Shown: positions 38,869-49,534 of the stretch, in pieces | Numbering within the stretch: the first letter of the stretch is position 1 | Layout: every line of letters starts with the position of its first letter | Assembly (NCBI RefSeq): GCF_001653795.1 | Contig: NZ_CP011514.1 | Location: forward strand, 5,638,727-5,702,726 | Reading direction: 5' to 3' | DNA length: 64,000 nucleotides | Origin: Mitsuaria sp. 7 | Lineage (GTDB): Bacteria; Pseudomonadota; Gammaproteobacteria; Burkholderiales; Burkholderiaceae_C | Program-made: the position numbers and the translations under genes | The notes under the pieces: model-generated | Databases searched by the model: none | Seen by the model: the letters and a program-made list of their open reading frames with translations, nothing else | What the model was told of the DNA's origin: nothing

Positions 38869-40109
38869 CGCTTCGCAGCCTCCTTGACTACAGGCGTTTC
38901 AGGGTGATGTTCACCGGCGAGGCGCAAGCCCCACTGCACGGCGATCGGACCGACCAGCTCCATCAAGGCGATCGTCGAGAGGATGACCGGCGCGAGCAGC
39001 GCCGCCGTCTGCGGATGGTGCAGCTGCACCTCGCTGAAGAGCACGAGCATCGTGCCCGACACCGGGCTCAGGCACACCGCCAGCGCGATGCCCTGACGGG
39101 CGTCGATGCCGCTCAGGCGCGCCATGCCGGTCAGAGCCAGCGCCTTCGCGAGCAGGCGCAGCAGCAGCAGCGCCAGCGCCAGCACCGCGCCCGTCGCGAG
39201 CGCCTGCAGCGTCCACGCGGAACCGACCGCGACGAACAGCATCAGCACCAGCACCCCGCCCGCCGTGCCGAAGTGGCGCGGCCAGACCCACGGCCGTTCC
39301 GTCGTGTTGCGCAGGATCATGCCGGCGAGCAGCGGGACCAGCAGCGTCGAGAGGTTCAGCACCCGCGCCACGCTCAGCGCCACCAGCACCAGGCCGAGCA
39401 GCATCAGCACCGAGTTCTCGTTGCGCAGGTCCAGCCGGCGCATCAGGTTCGCGGTCAGTCGCGCCAGCAAGGCCGCGACGATGATCGAACCGATGAAGGC
39501 ATACAGCGGCTGCGCGACGGCCTCCAGCCAGTCGCCCTTCTGGTCCAGCGCGAGCCAGCCCAGCAGCAGCTTGTGCGCGAGCACGCCGTAGATCGTGTTC
39601 AACGAGGTCAGCGCGAGCATGCGCTCGCTCACCTGACCGGCGGCGCGCAGTTCCGCGCCGACGCGGCCGACCACCGCGGCGCTCGATGCCATGGTCAGCA
39701 CCGCGCAGCTGAACGCCACCAGCGGACTGACGCCCAGCAGCATCAGGCCGATGCCGACGACGACGAAGGACGCGAGCGCCTCCGCCGCACTGGCGCCGAG
39801 CAGCGCCTTGTTGTTGCGCAGCCAGCGCAGGTTCACGCGGGAGCCCATCTCGAACAGCAGCAGCGCGAGCGCGAGATCGACCACCAGCCGCAGCCGCGCG
39901 TCGAGCGCACCGTTGGCGAAGATGCCGTGTCCGAGCGCCGCCAGCACCATGCCGACGACGCTGTAGCCGACCACGCGGGGCAGGCCGAGGCGGCGGTTGA
40001 CGAATTCGCCGAGCACGCCGGCGGCCACCATCGTCAGCGAGGCCCAGAACAGCCAGTCGGGCCGGGGCGGCCAGCTGCTGAACTGCAGGAAGTTCGCAAA
40101 GTCGTTCAT
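38865..40109 (-). CDS. Monovalent cation:proton antiporter, CPA2 type
   Basis: A 414-residue inner-membrane protein with twelve or so hydrophobic segments. The CPA2 core shows [20 protein letters not shown] and the [19 protein letters not shown] helix, then [19 protein letters not shown] with the antiport-site residues (Ser/Ser region), and [20 protein letters not shown]. It lacks a long cytoplasmic TrkA domain as in KefB/KefC, so it resembles the short NapA-like form. ATG 40109 was chosen over an upstream TTG. Coupled to ybdK. Confidence 0.87.
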   Translation of the reverse strand: MNDFANFLQFSSWPPRPDWLFWASLTMVAAGVLGEFVNRRLGLPRVVGYSVVGMVLAALGHGIFANGALDARLRLVVDLALALLLFEMGSRVNLRWLRNNKALLGASAAEALASFVVVGIGLMLLGVSPLVAFSCAVLTMASSAAVVGRVGAELRAAGQVSERMLALTSLNTIYGVLAHKLLLGWLALDQKGDWLEAVAQPLYAFIGSIIVAALLARLTANLMRRLDLRNENSVLMLLGLVLVALSVARVLNLSTLLVPLLAGMILRNTTERPWVWPRHFGTAGGVLVLMLFVAVGSAWTLQALATGAVLALALLLLRLLAKALALTGMARLSGIDARQGIALAVCLSPVSGTMLVLFSEVQLHHPQTAALLAPVILSTIALMELVGPIAVQWGLRLAGEHHPETPVVKEAAKR

Positions 40110-40370
40110 CAAAGCAGGAGACCCTCGTTAATGGACGGCCAGCGATTCTAGGGCGCCGACCGTCATCGCGCCCGGATGCGGGGGCGACGTCGCGCCAGGG
40201 CAATCGGCGCGCGCGCCCCGGGAAGCCCGCAGGCATCGGGATCCGCCCGCGGGTCAGTCCTTGCCTGGGCGTCATCGGGTCGGGTTTGCCGTCATTTCTG
40301 CCTGCCAATCCCTGCGGGTCGGTTGTCGCCCGTCCCGACTGAGGCGCGTTTCACTCCTCGGGGATGACCG

Positions 40371-42227
40371 ATGACGTCCACCAAGCCTTCTTCTTCCGCC
40401 GACGACACCGAGCGTGCGTTGTCGTCCACCTCATGCGAGGTGTCTGCGGCCTCCTGCAACGCTCATGTCCATGTCCATGCCGATGCCGCCCACGCCGTCG
40501 ACGGTGGGCGCCGCCGCCTGCTGGGAGGGGTTGCCGCAGCCGGCGTCCTGGGCGCACTGCCGATCGATGGATTCGCCAGATGCTTCGAGCGCAGCGGCTC
40601 GCTCTCAGTGCACTTCACGCATGGCGTGGCCAGCGGTGATCCGCTGTCCGATCGTGTCATCCTCTGGACGCGCGTTCGCGCCCAGGATGCGGATGACTGC
40701 CGGGACGTGCCGGTGGAATGGAAGATCGCGCGCGATGCCGCCCTGACCCAGATCGTCAGCCGCGGCCAGGCGAGCGCCCGCCAGTCCAACGACTTCTGCG
40801 TCAAGGTCGACGTCGTGAAACTGGAGCCGGGGACGCGCTACTGGTACTGGTTCGAAGCCGCTGGCGAAACATCGTCGATCGGCCAGACGAAGACATTGCC
40901 GGTGGGCGACGTGAAGCAGGTGCGCTTCGCGGTCTTCTCCTGCGCCAACTACGCGGCCGGCTTCTTCAACGTCTACGCCGAGGCGGTCAAGCGCATGGAG
41001 GAGACCGGCTGCTACGACGCGCTCCTGCACCTCGGCGATTACATCTACGAGTCAGCGGCCGACTATCCCGCCAACAAGGACGCCCAGGCGCTGGGCCGCT
41101 TGATCGATCCCCCGCACGAGACGGTGACGCTCGACGACTATCGACGCCGCTACGCGCAGTGCCGCGCTGACGGGCACCTGCAGCGCTTGCACGGACTGGC
41201 CCCGATGATCGCCGTCTGGGATGACCATGAGTTCGCCAACGATGCCTGGAAGGACGGCGCCGCCAATCACCAGGAGGAGGGGGAGGGACCCTTCGACTCG
41301 CGCCGGTACGCGGCGGCGCGGGCATGGCGGGAATGGCTGCCCGTGCGTGACGGACACGATCATCTCGCGTGCTACCGGGCCTTCGATTTCGGCAACCTGG
41401 TGTCGTTGAACATGCTCGACACGCGCGTCCCCGGACGCTCGAAGCCGCTGGATGTCGGGAACTATCTGTCGCGGAAGGGCTTCGACGAGGCGCGCTTCAA
41501 CGAGCATCTCCGTCGCGAAGACCGTCATCTGCTGGGACGGGAACAGATGGCGTGGCTGCTGGCTCGCATGCGCATGTCGACCGCGACATGGCAGATGCTG
41601 GGCCAGCAGGTCCTGATGGGGCGGATGGAGGTGCCGTTGGCCCTGCTGATGGAGGCGAAGGTGCCGGGAAGCGGCTTGTCTCCTGAGGCCTACCTGACCG
41701 TCCAAGCTCAGCTGAACAAGGGCATCCGCCCGACGCCGCATGAGTTGGCCTTGTACGGGCTGCCAAGCGTTCCGTACAACCTCGATGCCTGGGATGGGTA
41801 CCCGATCGATCGCGAGAGAGTCTTGCAGGCCGCGCGGCGGCGGCACAAGAATCTCGTGGTGCTGGCCGGGGACACGCACAACGCCTGGGCCAGCAATCTG
41901 CACGATTGGACGGGGAAACGGGCCGGCGTGGAGTTCGCGACGCCTTCGGTGACTTCCCCGGGGCTCGAGGTCACCCTCGCCAAGGGGCATGCCGGACGCT
42001 TGACCCCCGAGGAGTCGGCAGCAATGGCCCGGCTCTTCACGAATCTCGTCAAACCATTGGCGTACGCGGAGCTAGCGCGTCGCGGCTACCTGGAGATCAC
42101 CGCGACGCCCGGGCAATGCCAAGGCGACTGGATCCTGGTCGACGAGGTGAAGGCGACGGCGTATGGCGCCGTAGTCGCCAAGTCGCTGCACGTGATGCCG
42201 GGGGTGGGGAATCCCGGTCTGATCTAG
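40371..42227 (+). CDS. phoD: PhoD-type alkaline phosphatase/phosphodiesterase
   Basis: A 618-residue exported metallophosphatase. A twin-arginine-like signal (GRRRLLGGVAAAGVLGAL) is preceded by an extra His-rich N-terminal stretch (NAHVHVHADAAHA). The N-terminal PhoD domain (FTHGVASGDPLSDRVILWTR) and catalytic domain (CANYAAGFFNVYAEAVKRM, LHLGDYIYE, AVWDDHEFANDAW, VVLAGDTHNAWASNLHDW) give the calcium/iron ligands in the correct order. ATG 40371 follows CGGGGAT. No pho box can be identified. It converges with the GGDEF gene, and their stop codons share the CTAG at 42224-42227. Confidence 0.92.
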   Translation: MTSTKPSSSADDTERALSSTSCEVSAASCNAHVHVHADAAHAVDGGRRRLLGGVAAAGVLGALPIDGFARCFERSGSLSVHFTHGVASGDPLSDRVILWTRVRAQDADDCRDVPVEWKIARDAALTQIVSRGQASARQSNDFCVKVDVVKLEPGTRYWYWFEAAGETSSIGQTKTLPVGDVKQVRFAVFSCANYAAGFFNVYAEAVKRMEETGCYDALLHLGDYIYESAADYPANKDAQALGRLIDPPHETVTLDDYRRRYAQCRADGHLQRLHGLAPMIAVWDDHEFANDAWKDGAANHQEEGEGPFDSRRYAAARAWREWLPVRDGHDHLACYRAFDFGNLVSLNMLDTRVPGRSKPLDVGNYLSRKGFDEARFNEHLRREDRHLLGREQMAWLLARMRMSTATWQMLGQQVLMGRMEVPLALLMEAKVPGSGLSPEAYLTVQAQLNKGIRPTPHELALYGLPSVPYNLDAWDGYPIDRERVLQAARRRHKNLVVLAGDTHNAWASNLHDWTGKRAGVEFATPSVTSPGLEVTLAKGHAGRLTPEESAAMARLFTNLVKPLAYAELARRGYLEITATPGQCQGDWILVDEVKATAYGAVVAKSLHVMPGVGNPGLI

Positions 42228-45200
42228 GTTCCGGACTTCACGACGCGGAGCTCATCACTGTCGAGCCATTCGCCCATCGGACCGCGTGAGCGCCGGCGCA
42301 GCGCGTCCTCGTCCGTCGAGGGCGCCTCCAGGACGCCTTCCCATCCGTTGCGGCCTGCGCGCTTGACCGCGTAGAGCGCCTCGTCCGCCAGGGCGATCGT
42401 CGCGGCCCAGTCGAGCGCGCGCGGGAACGCCCGCGCGAGCGGGAAGGCCGCGAAGCCCACCGAGCAGGTCACGTCGACCGTCCGGCCTTCGCCGAGGTCG
42501 AACGGCGCGCCGCTGACCTGCAGACGCGCGCGTTCGGCGAGCTCGGCGGCATGCGCCCGCGAGGTGTCGCGCGCGACGATGAGGAACTCCTCGCCGCCCC
42601 AGCGGACCAGGTAGTCCGCCTCGCGGAACACGGCGGTCAGGCGCTCGCGCATCTGCTGCAGCACCGCGTCGCCGGCCGCGTGCCCGAGGCGGTCGTTCAG
42701 CGCCTTGAAGTGGTCCAGGTCGAGCAGGAAGAAGATCAGGTCGCCGTCTTCCGGCGGCGCCACGCCGTCGTTGTGCGCCTGCTCGTGGCGACGCACCGCG
42801 AGCGCCACGTCCGCATCGATGTGCTGCGTCAGGAAGCGGCGGTTGCGCAGGCCCGTCAGCGGATCGGACAGGCTGGATTCCTCCAGCGCCACCGTTTTCG
42901 CCTGGAGATCGAGCGAGAGCCGTTCGAGCTCGGCCGTGCGCGCCCGCACCTTGATCTCCAGCGCCATCTGCGAACGCCGCAGGTACGAGGTCCGCAGCGC
43001 CACCAGCAGGTAGACCAGCGCGATCAGCGTCGCGCCGCCGAGCGTGCGCGCCCACCAGGTCTGCCACCAGTCGGGCAGCACGCGGATCGGGATGTCGAGT
43101 TCCAGCGGACTCCACACGCCGTTGCGGTTGGTGCCGCGCACGCGCAGCCGGTACCTGCCCGGATCGAGGTTGGTGTAGACCGCCACGCGCAGGTCGGCGC
43201 CGGTGCTGATCCACTCCGGATCGAAGCCTTCCAGCTGATACGCGTAGCGGTTGCGTCCGGGCTCGCTGAAGTCGAGCGCGGCGAACTCGACGCTGAAGCT
43301 GCGGTTGTCGGCGCCTATGGTCAGGCCGTCCTCGGGCAGCTTGCCGGCGGCCAGGCGCTGGCCGTCCACGCGCAGTTCCGTCGTGACCAGCGCGGGCTGA
43401 TAGGCCCAGGCCTCGAAGCGCTCCGGCGTCACCACCAGCACGCCCTTGCTGCCGCCGAACAGCAGCCGCCCGTCGCACGTCTTCATGTAGGCGCGGAACC
43501 AGCCCGTGCCGATGTCGACGCCGTCGGCGTTGGTCAGCTCGTAGTAGTTGTCCTTGACCGGGTCGTAGACGAAGTTCTGCGACCAGATGCGGCCCTCGCC
43601 GTCCTCGAGCAGGTTGGCGCCGAAGGCGCGACCGAGCACGCCGTGTTTCTCGCTGACGCGCTCGAACTCGGCATCGCGACCGTCCCAGCGGGTGAGCCGG
43701 TGCAGGCCCGCCGCGGTGTCCACCCACAGGCGCTGCTTCGAATCGACCAGCAGGCCGACGATCGAGTGGTGGCTCAGGTCGCGGCCCGGACGGGCGCGCG
43801 CGGGGATCAGCTCCGTGCCGCCGGGCGCGAGGCGGTACAAGCCCTTCTCGGTGCCGACCCAGAGGCCGCCGTCCTCGGTTTCGGACAGCGCGTTCACGTC
43901 GCCGGTCAGCGGTTGGCCGCCTTCCTGCCGGAGCCGCACCGGCGTCGACGGCGCGGTCTGTACCGAGGGGCCCGATTGGCTCGATTGGCTCGATTGGCTC
44001 GATTGGCTCGATTGGCTCGACGGGGTCGGTGGCTTCGGTGGCGTCGGTTGCCCGGAGGGCGGTGGTGCTCCGGCCGGCAGCCGGTAGAGCCCGTCCTGCG
44101 TGCCGATCCACAGCGTGCCGTCACGGCCGGCGAGGAGCCGCCGCGCGCGGCCCGTGCCGGCCTGGATGACGCGCAGCAGCTGCCGCTCCCGCGTGTACTG
44201 GTGCAGGCCGCCGTCGCTGCCGAGCCAGATCGTCCCGTCCTTCATCTGGACGAGGCTGGAGATGCGCCCGCCCGACAAGCCACCGCGCTGCCCTGGAGCA
44301 GGGCGCAGCGTGGCGATGGAGCGCAACTGCTCGTCGAGCACCGTCACGCCGCTTTCGTTGCTGCCCAGCCAGATCTCGCCGGTGTCCAGCTGCACCATCG
44401 CGCGGGTGCTCGGATCGATCAGCTGCGCCTGCTTGCCCGGATCGCGGCCGCGCACCCAGGTGCTGGTGTTCGACGGGTTGTGTCGCTGCAGACCGCCGCC
44501 GTAGCCGCCGGTCCAGATCCAGCCGGCGCGGTCGCGCATCAGCGCGCGGACCTCGTTGCCGCCGAGGCTGCCGCGATTCAGCGGGTCGTGCTTCATGGTG
44601 CGCAGCAACTCGCCGCCGGCGACCGAGCGCAGTTCCAGGCCGCCGTTGCGACCCAGCCAGAGATGGCGGTCGTCCAGCGTCACGAAGGTGTTGACCGAGC
44701 CGTTCACGGCGTCCTCGGCGCGCTCGAGCAGCGTGCCTTCGCCGGTCTTCGGATCGACGAGGGCGAGGTCGCCCTGCTGCGTGCCGGCCCAGACGCGGCC
44801 GTCCGGCGCGACGAACAGGCTCAGCACGATCTTGCCGGCGAGCCCCGGCTTGCCCGGCGTCGAGAACACCGGTTCGAAGCGGTCGGAGCCAGCGCGCTTG
44901 CGCGCCAGGCCTTTCCAGGTGCCGACCCACAATGAGCCTTCGCGGTCGACGGCCAGCGACTGCACGCGGTCGTCGGGCAGGCCGCCCAGCGCGCGGTCGC
45001 CCTGGCGGAAATGCTGGAAGCGGCCCTCGACCGGGTCGTAGCGGTCCAGCCCGTGGCCGATGGTGCCGATCCAGAGCTGACCGTCGCGGTCCTCGGCCAG
45101 CGCGCGGATCGTGCCGGCGGAGACCGCGCTGCGCGGCAGCTGCGGATTGGCGTCGGAGCGGAACAGCGACAGCTTCTCGCTCTGCGGGTCGTAGGCCGCG

Positions 45201-45622
45201 AGGCCGTCGGCCTCGGTGCCGATCCACAGGCGGCCGTCGCGCGCCACCAGCAGTGCACGGATGAAGCCCAGGCTGCGCGCCGAGCGCACGCCGTTCTCGA
45301 TCGGCGCGCCCGGTTGGCGGAAGTTGTAGCCGTCGAAGCGCACCAGCCCGGCGCCGGTGCCGATCCACAGGAAGCCGGCGCGGTCCTGCGCGATCGCCGA
45401 GATGATGTTCAGCGGGACCGGGGCGTCGATGCCGACGGTCTCGAAACGCGGCTCGGCGAGCAGCGGGACCTCGGGCGGCGCGGGCCGGTCCAGGCGGTCG
45501 GTACGCGCTTCCTCCGGCGACGCCGCGACCCCGTCCGGCGCGATCGCCATGGCCGAGGCCAGGACCAGCACGACGGCGGCGCACAGACTCGGGATCAGGG
45601 GAAGGGCACGTCGTCGCAGCAT
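42224..45622 (-). CDS. Periplasmic propeller (reg_prop/Y_Y_Y) diguanylate cyclase
   Basis: A 1132-residue protein with a signal peptide ([20 protein letters not shown]) and two seven-bladed two-component-regulator propellers with repeated LWIGTxxGLxRxD/DGxLWIG motifs, then a Y_Y_Y domain (about 790-850). A membrane helix (TLGGATLIALVYLLVALRTSY), a coiled coil and a C-terminal GGDEF domain with RWGGEEFLIVARD (about 1010) follow. It should sense a periplasmic ligand and make cyclic-di-GMP. The linker between the propeller parts holds a 9-base tandem repeat (43974-44018). ATG 45622 was taken; the longer frame upstream lacks a signal peptide. Confidence 0.9.
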   Translation of the reverse strand: MLRRRALPLIPSLCAAVVLVLASAMAIAPDGVAASPEEARTDRLDRPAPPEVPLLAEPRFETVGIDAPVPLNIISAIAQDRAGFLWIGTGAGLVRFDGYNFRQPGAPIENGVRSARSLGFIRALLVARDGRLWIGTEADGLAAYDPQSEKLSLFRSDANPQLPRSAVSAGTIRALAEDRDGQLWIGTIGHGLDRYDPVEGRFQHFRQGDRALGGLPDDRVQSLAVDREGSLWVGTWKGLARKRAGSDRFEPVFSTPGKPGLAGKIVLSLFVAPDGRVWAGTQQGDLALVDPKTGEGTLLERAEDAVNGSVNTFVTLDDRHLWLGRNGGLELRSVAGGELLRTMKHDPLNRGSLGGNEVRALMRDRAGWIWTGGYGGGLQRHNPSNTSTWVRGRDPGKQAQLIDPSTRAMVQLDTGEIWLGSNESGVTVLDEQLRSIATLRPAPGQRGGLSGGRISSLVQMKDGTIWLGSDGGLHQYTRERQLLRVIQAGTGRARRLLAGRDGTLWIGTQDGLYRLPAGAPPPSGQPTPPKPPTPSSQSSQSSQSSQSSQSGPSVQTAPSTPVRLRQEGGQPLTGDVNALSETEDGGLWVGTEKGLYRLAPGGTELIPARARPGRDLSHHSIVGLLVDSKQRLWVDTAAGLHRLTRWDGRDAEFERVSEKHGVLGRAFGANLLEDGEGRIWSQNFVYDPVKDNYYELTNADGVDIGTGWFRAYMKTCDGRLLFGGSKGVLVVTPERFEAWAYQPALVTTELRVDGQRLAAGKLPEDGLTIGADNRSFSVEFAALDFSEPGRNRYAYQLEGFDPEWISTGADLRVAVYTNLDPGRYRLRVRGTNRNGVWSPLELDIPIRVLPDWWQTWWARTLGGATLIALVYLLVALRTSYLRRSQMALEIKVRARTAELERLSLDLQAKTVALEESSLSDPLTGLRNRRFLTQHIDADVALAVRRHEQAHNDGVAPPEDGDLIFFLLDLDHFKALNDRLGHAAGDAVLQQMRERLTAVFREADYLVRWGGEEFLIVARDTSRAHAAELAERARLQVSGAPFDLGEGRTVDVTCSVGFAAFPLARAFPRALDWAATIALADEALYAVKRAGRNGWEGVLEAPSTDEDALRRRSRGPMGEWLDSDELRVVKSGT
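43974..44018 (-). repeat. In-frame 9-base tandem repeat, five copies
   Basis: GATTGGCTC repeated five times; on the coding strand each copy reads Ser-Ser-Gln. It lies in a Pro/Ser/Gln-rich linker (TPPKPPTPSSQSSQSS) and so can change in length without shifting the frame. Confidence 0.85.
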
Positions 45623-45735
45623 CGCGCGGGATGCTAGCTGGCGCCCCGCCCGATCTGCGGCACCGGCGCGACAACCCGGCCCCGTCAATGAGGGGCTTGG
45701 CGGGCGGTCTGCGGACAAACCCCGAGGGGGCGGGC

Positions 45736-46716
45736 CTACTTCGCCAGCGGCAGCGTGAGGGCGTCGATGCGCGCCAGGATCTCCGGCGTCAGCTTCGGCG
45801 TGACGGCGAGCGCGCCCAGGTTGTCCTGCAGCTGCGAGAGCTTGCTCGCGCCCAGGATCACCGTGGACACGCGCGGGTTGCGGTTGATCCACGCGATCGC
45901 CAGCTGCGCGAGCGTGCAACCCAGCTCATCGGCGATCTTGCCGAGTTCCGCGACCGCCGCGTTGCGCTGCGGTTCCTGCAGCTGCTCGCGCAGCCAGGAC
46001 ATGCTCTCCAGCGCGCCGCGGCTGCCGGCCGGAACGCCGTCGCGGTACTTGCCGGTCAGCAGACCCGAGGCCAGCGGGCTCCACGTCGTCAGTCCCAGGC
46101 CGATGTCCTCGTAGAGCCGCGCGTAGTCCTTCTCCACGCGCTGGCGGTGGAACAGGTGGTACTGCGGCTGCTCCATCACCGGCTTGTGCAGGTGGTGGCG
46201 CTCGGCGATCTCCCAGGCGGCGCGGATCTCGTCGGCGCTCCACTCGCTGGTGCCCCAGTAGTGCGCCTTGCCCTGCGTGATCATGTCGCTCATCGCGCGC
46301 ACGGTCTCCTCGATCGGCGTGTGCGGATCGGGACGGTGGCAGTACACGAGGTCGATCTCGTCCAGCCCGAAGCGCTGGAGCGAGCCGTCGATGGCCTGCA
46401 TCAGGTACTTGCGGTTCAGCGTGTCCTTGTAGTTGACCGTGGTGCCCGACTTGTCGATGCCCCAGTAGAACTTGGTCGACACGACGTAGGTGTGGCGGCC
46501 CCAGCCCAGCTGCCTGAAGACCTGGCCCATGATCTCCTCGCTCTTGCCGAGCGCGTAGGCCTCGGCGTTGTCGAAGAAGTTGATGCCGGCGTCGCGGGCC
46601 GCGGCCATCAGCTCGACGGCCGAGCCGGTATCGACCTGGTTGTGATACGTCACCCAGGAGCCCAGGGACAGTTCGGACACCTGCAGGCCGCTGCGGCCGA
46701 GTCGACGGTATTGCAT
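45736..46716 (-). CDS. Aldo/keto reductase (Kv-beta/AKR6-like)
   Basis: A 326-residue NADPH-dependent oxidoreductase of the AKR TIM-barrel fold. The start [19 protein letters not shown] and catalytic residues are in order: Asp and Tyr in [20 protein letters not shown], Lys in VVSTKFYWG and His in [26 protein letters not shown] ends the cofactor site. Similar to YghZ and the potassium-channel beta subunits. ATG 46716 has GGAG seven bases upstream; an alternative ATG lies at 46728 (MEKS). Divergent from the UbiH-like gene. Confidence 0.9.
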   Translation of the reverse strand: MQYRRLGRSGLQVSELSLGSWVTYHNQVDTGSAVELMAAARDAGINFFDNAEAYALGKSEEIMGQVFRQLGWGRHTYVVSTKFYWGIDKSGTTVNYKDTLNRKYLMQAIDGSLQRFGLDEIDLVYCHRPDPHTPIEETVRAMSDMITQGKAHYWGTSEWSADEIRAAWEIAERHHLHKPVMEQPQYHLFHRQRVEKDYARLYEDIGLGLTTWSPLASGLLTGKYRDGVPAGSRGALESMSWLREQLQEPQRNAAVAELGKIADELGCTLAQLAIAWINRNPRVSTVILGASKLSQLQDNLGALAVTPKLTPEILARIDALTLPLAK

Positions 46717-46924
46717 GCTTTTCTCCATGGTTGCTTTTCTGAGAGGCGCGCAAGCGTAGCGGAGGCCGGCGCGGCTGTCAGACGCCGGGTCGAATGACCC
46801 GACCACGACGTCTCGGGCAAGCCGTGGGATGGGCGCTGTCCGAGCGGCGCGGAGGTGGGGCGGCGATATAGTGATCCGCGACCGGTCGCCTGACGCGACC
46901 GCAGCCGTTTCACGGGTCGATGCC

Positions 46925-48208
46925 ATGCCCCAGCCTTCAGACTCCGCCGCCCATGACGGCGCCGCCTCCGCGGCCGCCGATGCCTTCGATGCCTCCTTCG
47001 ACGGCAATGCGCCGCCGCTGCGCCTCGCGGTGATCGGCGCGGGCCCGGCGGGCCTGGCGCTCGCGCTGCTCGCGGCGCGCTACCTGCCGCAGGCACAGAT
47101 CAGCCTCTTCGACGCCCGACCGCTGGAGCGCGACGTCTCCGGCGATCCGCGCACGATCGCGTTGTCGCTCGGCAGCGTGCAGTTGCTGCAGCGCCTGCGC
47201 GTGTGGCCGGCGGCGCAGGCGCAGGCGATCCGCGAGGTCCACGTGAGCCAGGCGCCGCCGACGCTGTCCAGTCCCTGGTTCGGTCCGTCGGGCGAGCCGG
47301 AGGTCCACCTCTCCGCCGCCGAGCAGTCGGTGCCGCAGCTCGGCGCCGTGCTGGCCTACGGGCAACTCGTGACCCCCTTGCAAGCTGCGTGGCAGCAGGC
47401 GAGCGCGCTGGAACCCAAACGCCTGATCAGCCGCTTCGGCCAGCCGGTGGACGGCATCAAGCAGGACCGCGCCGACGAGGTCGAGATCGACGCCGGCATC
47501 GCCGAGCGCTTCGACCTCGCGGTGGTCGCCGAGGGCGGCGTGTTCTCCGACCAGGCGCGCAAGGCGCTGGCGCACGACTACCAACAGAACGCCTGGGTGG
47601 GCACGGTGACGCTGTCGCCGGACAGCCCGGCGGGCGTGGCCTACGAGCGCTTCACGCGACGCGGGCCGCTGGCGCTGCTGCCGCTGCCGGACCGCGACGG
47701 CCAGCGCCGCGCCGCGTTGATCTGGTGCCAGCCGCAGGACGAGGACGAGGTCGCCGGACTGACCGACGCGCAGCGGCTGACGGTGATCCAGCAGCAGTTG
47801 CCCGACCGCGTCGGACGCCTGCAGGGCATCGGTCCGCTGAAATGTTTCCCGCTGGGCCTGAACGCCGAGCGCACGCTGGTGGAAGGCCGCCGCATCCGCA
47901 TCGGCAACGCGGCGCAGACGCTGCATCCGGTGGCCGGGCAGGGCCTGAACCTGGGCCTGCGCGACGCCTTCGCGCTGGTCGAGGCGCTGCGGCGTGATCC
48001 GCGCATCGACATGGCGCTGCGCCGCGTCGAGTGGCAACGCGCGCCGGACCGCTGGGCGACCATCCTCACCACCGATTTCCTCGCTCGCAGTTTCGCGTGG
48101 CGCTGGCCGGGGTTGCCGGCCGCGCGGGGCCTGGGCCTCGCCGCGCTGCAGGCCTTGCCGCCGCTCAAGCGCGCGCTGGCCGGGCAGATGATGTTCGGCC
48201 GCCGCTGA
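46925..48208 (+). CDS. UbiH/UbiF-type FAD-dependent monooxygenase
   Basis: A 427-residue flavoprotein hydroxylase of the aromatic-hydroxylase fold. FAD motifs are [20 protein letters not shown] near the start, [19 protein letters not shown], and [20 protein letters not shown] (DG-type motif near the C-terminal third). These enzymes hydroxylate ubiquinone precursors, so a role in ubiquinone synthesis is likely, but which ring position is unknown. A Ala/Asp-rich N-terminal extension precedes the domain and ATG 46925 is the first sensible start. The MFS gene begins 13 bases later. Confidence 0.87.
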   Translation: MPQPSDSAAHDGAASAAADAFDASFDGNAPPLRLAVIGAGPAGLALALLAARYLPQAQISLFDARPLERDVSGDPRTIALSLGSVQLLQRLRVWPAAQAQAIREVHVSQAPPTLSSPWFGPSGEPEVHLSAAEQSVPQLGAVLAYGQLVTPLQAAWQQASALEPKRLISRFGQPVDGIKQDRADEVEIDAGIAERFDLAVVAEGGVFSDQARKALAHDYQQNAWVGTVTLSPDSPAGVAYERFTRRGPLALLPLPDRDGQRRAALIWCQPQDEDEVAGLTDAQRLTVIQQQLPDRVGRLQGIGPLKCFPLGLNAERTLVEGRRIRIGNAAQTLHPVAGQGLNLGLRDAFALVEALRRDPRIDMALRRVEWQRAPDRWATILTTDFLARSFAWRWPGLPAARGLGLAALQALPPLKRALAGQMMFGRR

Positions 48209-48221
48209 CCGCGACCTTCCC

Positions 48222-49466
48222 ATGAGCAGTCCCCCGGGCGCGGCGAGCACCGCCGGCGCCGTTCCTCTTCACGATTACGCCGAACCCGGCACCACCGCCT
48301 ACCGGCGCATCGCGTTCGCGCTCTTCCTGGCGGGCTTCACGACCTTCTCGCTGCTCTACAGCGTGCAGCCGCTGCTGCCGCTGTTCGCGGCGGAGTTCCA
48401 CGTCGGCGCGGCGGCGAGCGCCCTGTCCTTGTCGTTGGCGACGGGCGCATTGGCGTTCGCGATCCTGTGCGCGGGCGCCCTGTCCGAGAGCATGGATCGC
48501 AAGCGCCTGATGTTCGCGTCGATGGCGATGGCCGCGGTGCTGAACCTGATCGCGTCGGTGGTGCCGAGCTGGCACGCGATGCTGGTCGCGCGGGCGATCG
48601 AGGGCCTGGTGCTGGGCGGCGTGCCGGCCGTGGCGATGGCCTACCTGGCCGAGGAGATCCACCCCAAGGGCCTGGGCCGCGCGATGGGCCAGTACGTCGG
48701 CGGCACGGCCTTCGGCGGGATGATGGGACGGGTCGGCGTGAGCGTGCTGAGCGATGCCTTCGGCTGGCGCCCGGCGATGTTCGTCGTCAGCGTGCTGGGG
48801 CTGGCGGCGGCGATCGGGTTCTGGTTCCTGCTGCCGCCCTCGAAGCACTTCGTGCGCCGGACCGGCGTGAAGCTGTCGGAGCACGTCGCCGCGTGGCGCG
48901 GGCACCTGACGCATCCGATGCTGCCGCTGCTGTTCGCGATGGGCTTCCTGATGATGGGCATGTTCGTCGCGGTCTACAACTACGCCGGCTTCCGGCTGAT
49001 GCGGGCGCCGTTCTCGCTCAGCCAGAGCGCGATCGGATTGATCTTCTGCGCCTACCTGTTCGGCATCGCCGCGTCGGCGGCGGCGGGCGGCCTGTCCGAC
49101 CGCTTCGGTCGCGCGCCGGCGCTGCTGTCGGGCATCGCGCTGGCGACCACCGGCGTGCTGCTCACGCTGGCGACGTGGCTGCCCGCGGTGATCGTGGGGA
49201 TCGTGCTGCTCACGATCGGCTTCTTCGTCGCGCACTCGGTGAGCAGCGCCTGGGTCGGCGCGCTCGGCGGGCGCAGCAAGGGGCATGCGGCGTCGCTGTA
49301 CCTGCTCGCGTACTACATCGGCTCCAGCACGCTGGGCGCGATGGGCGGATGGTTCTGGGACCACAGCGGCTGGGGCGCGCTGGTGGGGTACGCGCTGGCG
49401 GTGCTGGCGGTGGCGGCGCTGACCGCCAGCGGCTTGCGTCGCCGGGCGAAGCAAACCGCTGGGTGA
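48222..49466 (+). CDS. Major facilitator superfamily transporter (YnfM-like)
   Basis: A 414-residue, twelve-helix transporter. It has YSVQPLLPLFAAEFHVGAAA, the loop-2/3 motif GALSESMDRKRLMF, GVPAVAMAYLAEEIHPKGLG and the symmetric loop-8/9 motif GGLSDRFGRAPAL. The pattern fits arabinose-efflux or YnfM-like multidrug and sugar exporters, with substrate unknown. It starts 13 bases after the upstream monooxygenase and may be co-transcribed. A 12-base direct duplication (GCTGGGTGACGC twice, 49458-49481) spans its stop codon. Confidence 0.9.
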   Translation: MSSPPGAASTAGAVPLHDYAEPGTTAYRRIAFALFLAGFTTFSLLYSVQPLLPLFAAEFHVGAAASALSLSLATGALAFAILCAGALSESMDRKRLMFASMAMAAVLNLIASVVPSWHAMLVARAIEGLVLGGVPAVAMAYLAEEIHPKGLGRAMGQYVGGTAFGGMMGRVGVSVLSDAFGWRPAMFVVSVLGLAAAIGFWFLLPPSKHFVRRTGVKLSEHVAAWRGHLTHPMLPLLFAMGFLMMGMFVAVYNYAGFRLMRAPFSLSQSAIGLIFCAYLFGIAASAAAGGLSDRFGRAPALLSGIALATTGVLLTLATWLPAVIVGIVLLTIGFFVAHSVSSAWVGALGGRSKGHAASLYLLAYYIGSSTLGAMGGWFWDHSGWGALVGYALAVLAVAALTASGLRRRAKQTAG

Positions 49467-49534
49467 CGCGCTGGGTGACGCGCCGTCTGAGGCGCCGCCT
49501 GACGCATGGTCAGGTGCACCGTACGGCGCAGGGA

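Noticed and set aside
42224-42227. Shared CTAG stop of PhoD and the GGDEF gene as a regulatory signal
   Set aside because: Convergent stops sharing CTAG occur by chance in compact genomes; no further structure was seen.
49458-49481. 12-base direct duplication over the MFS stop as a mobile-element footprint
   Set aside because: A simple short tandem duplication explains it and no element is next to it.
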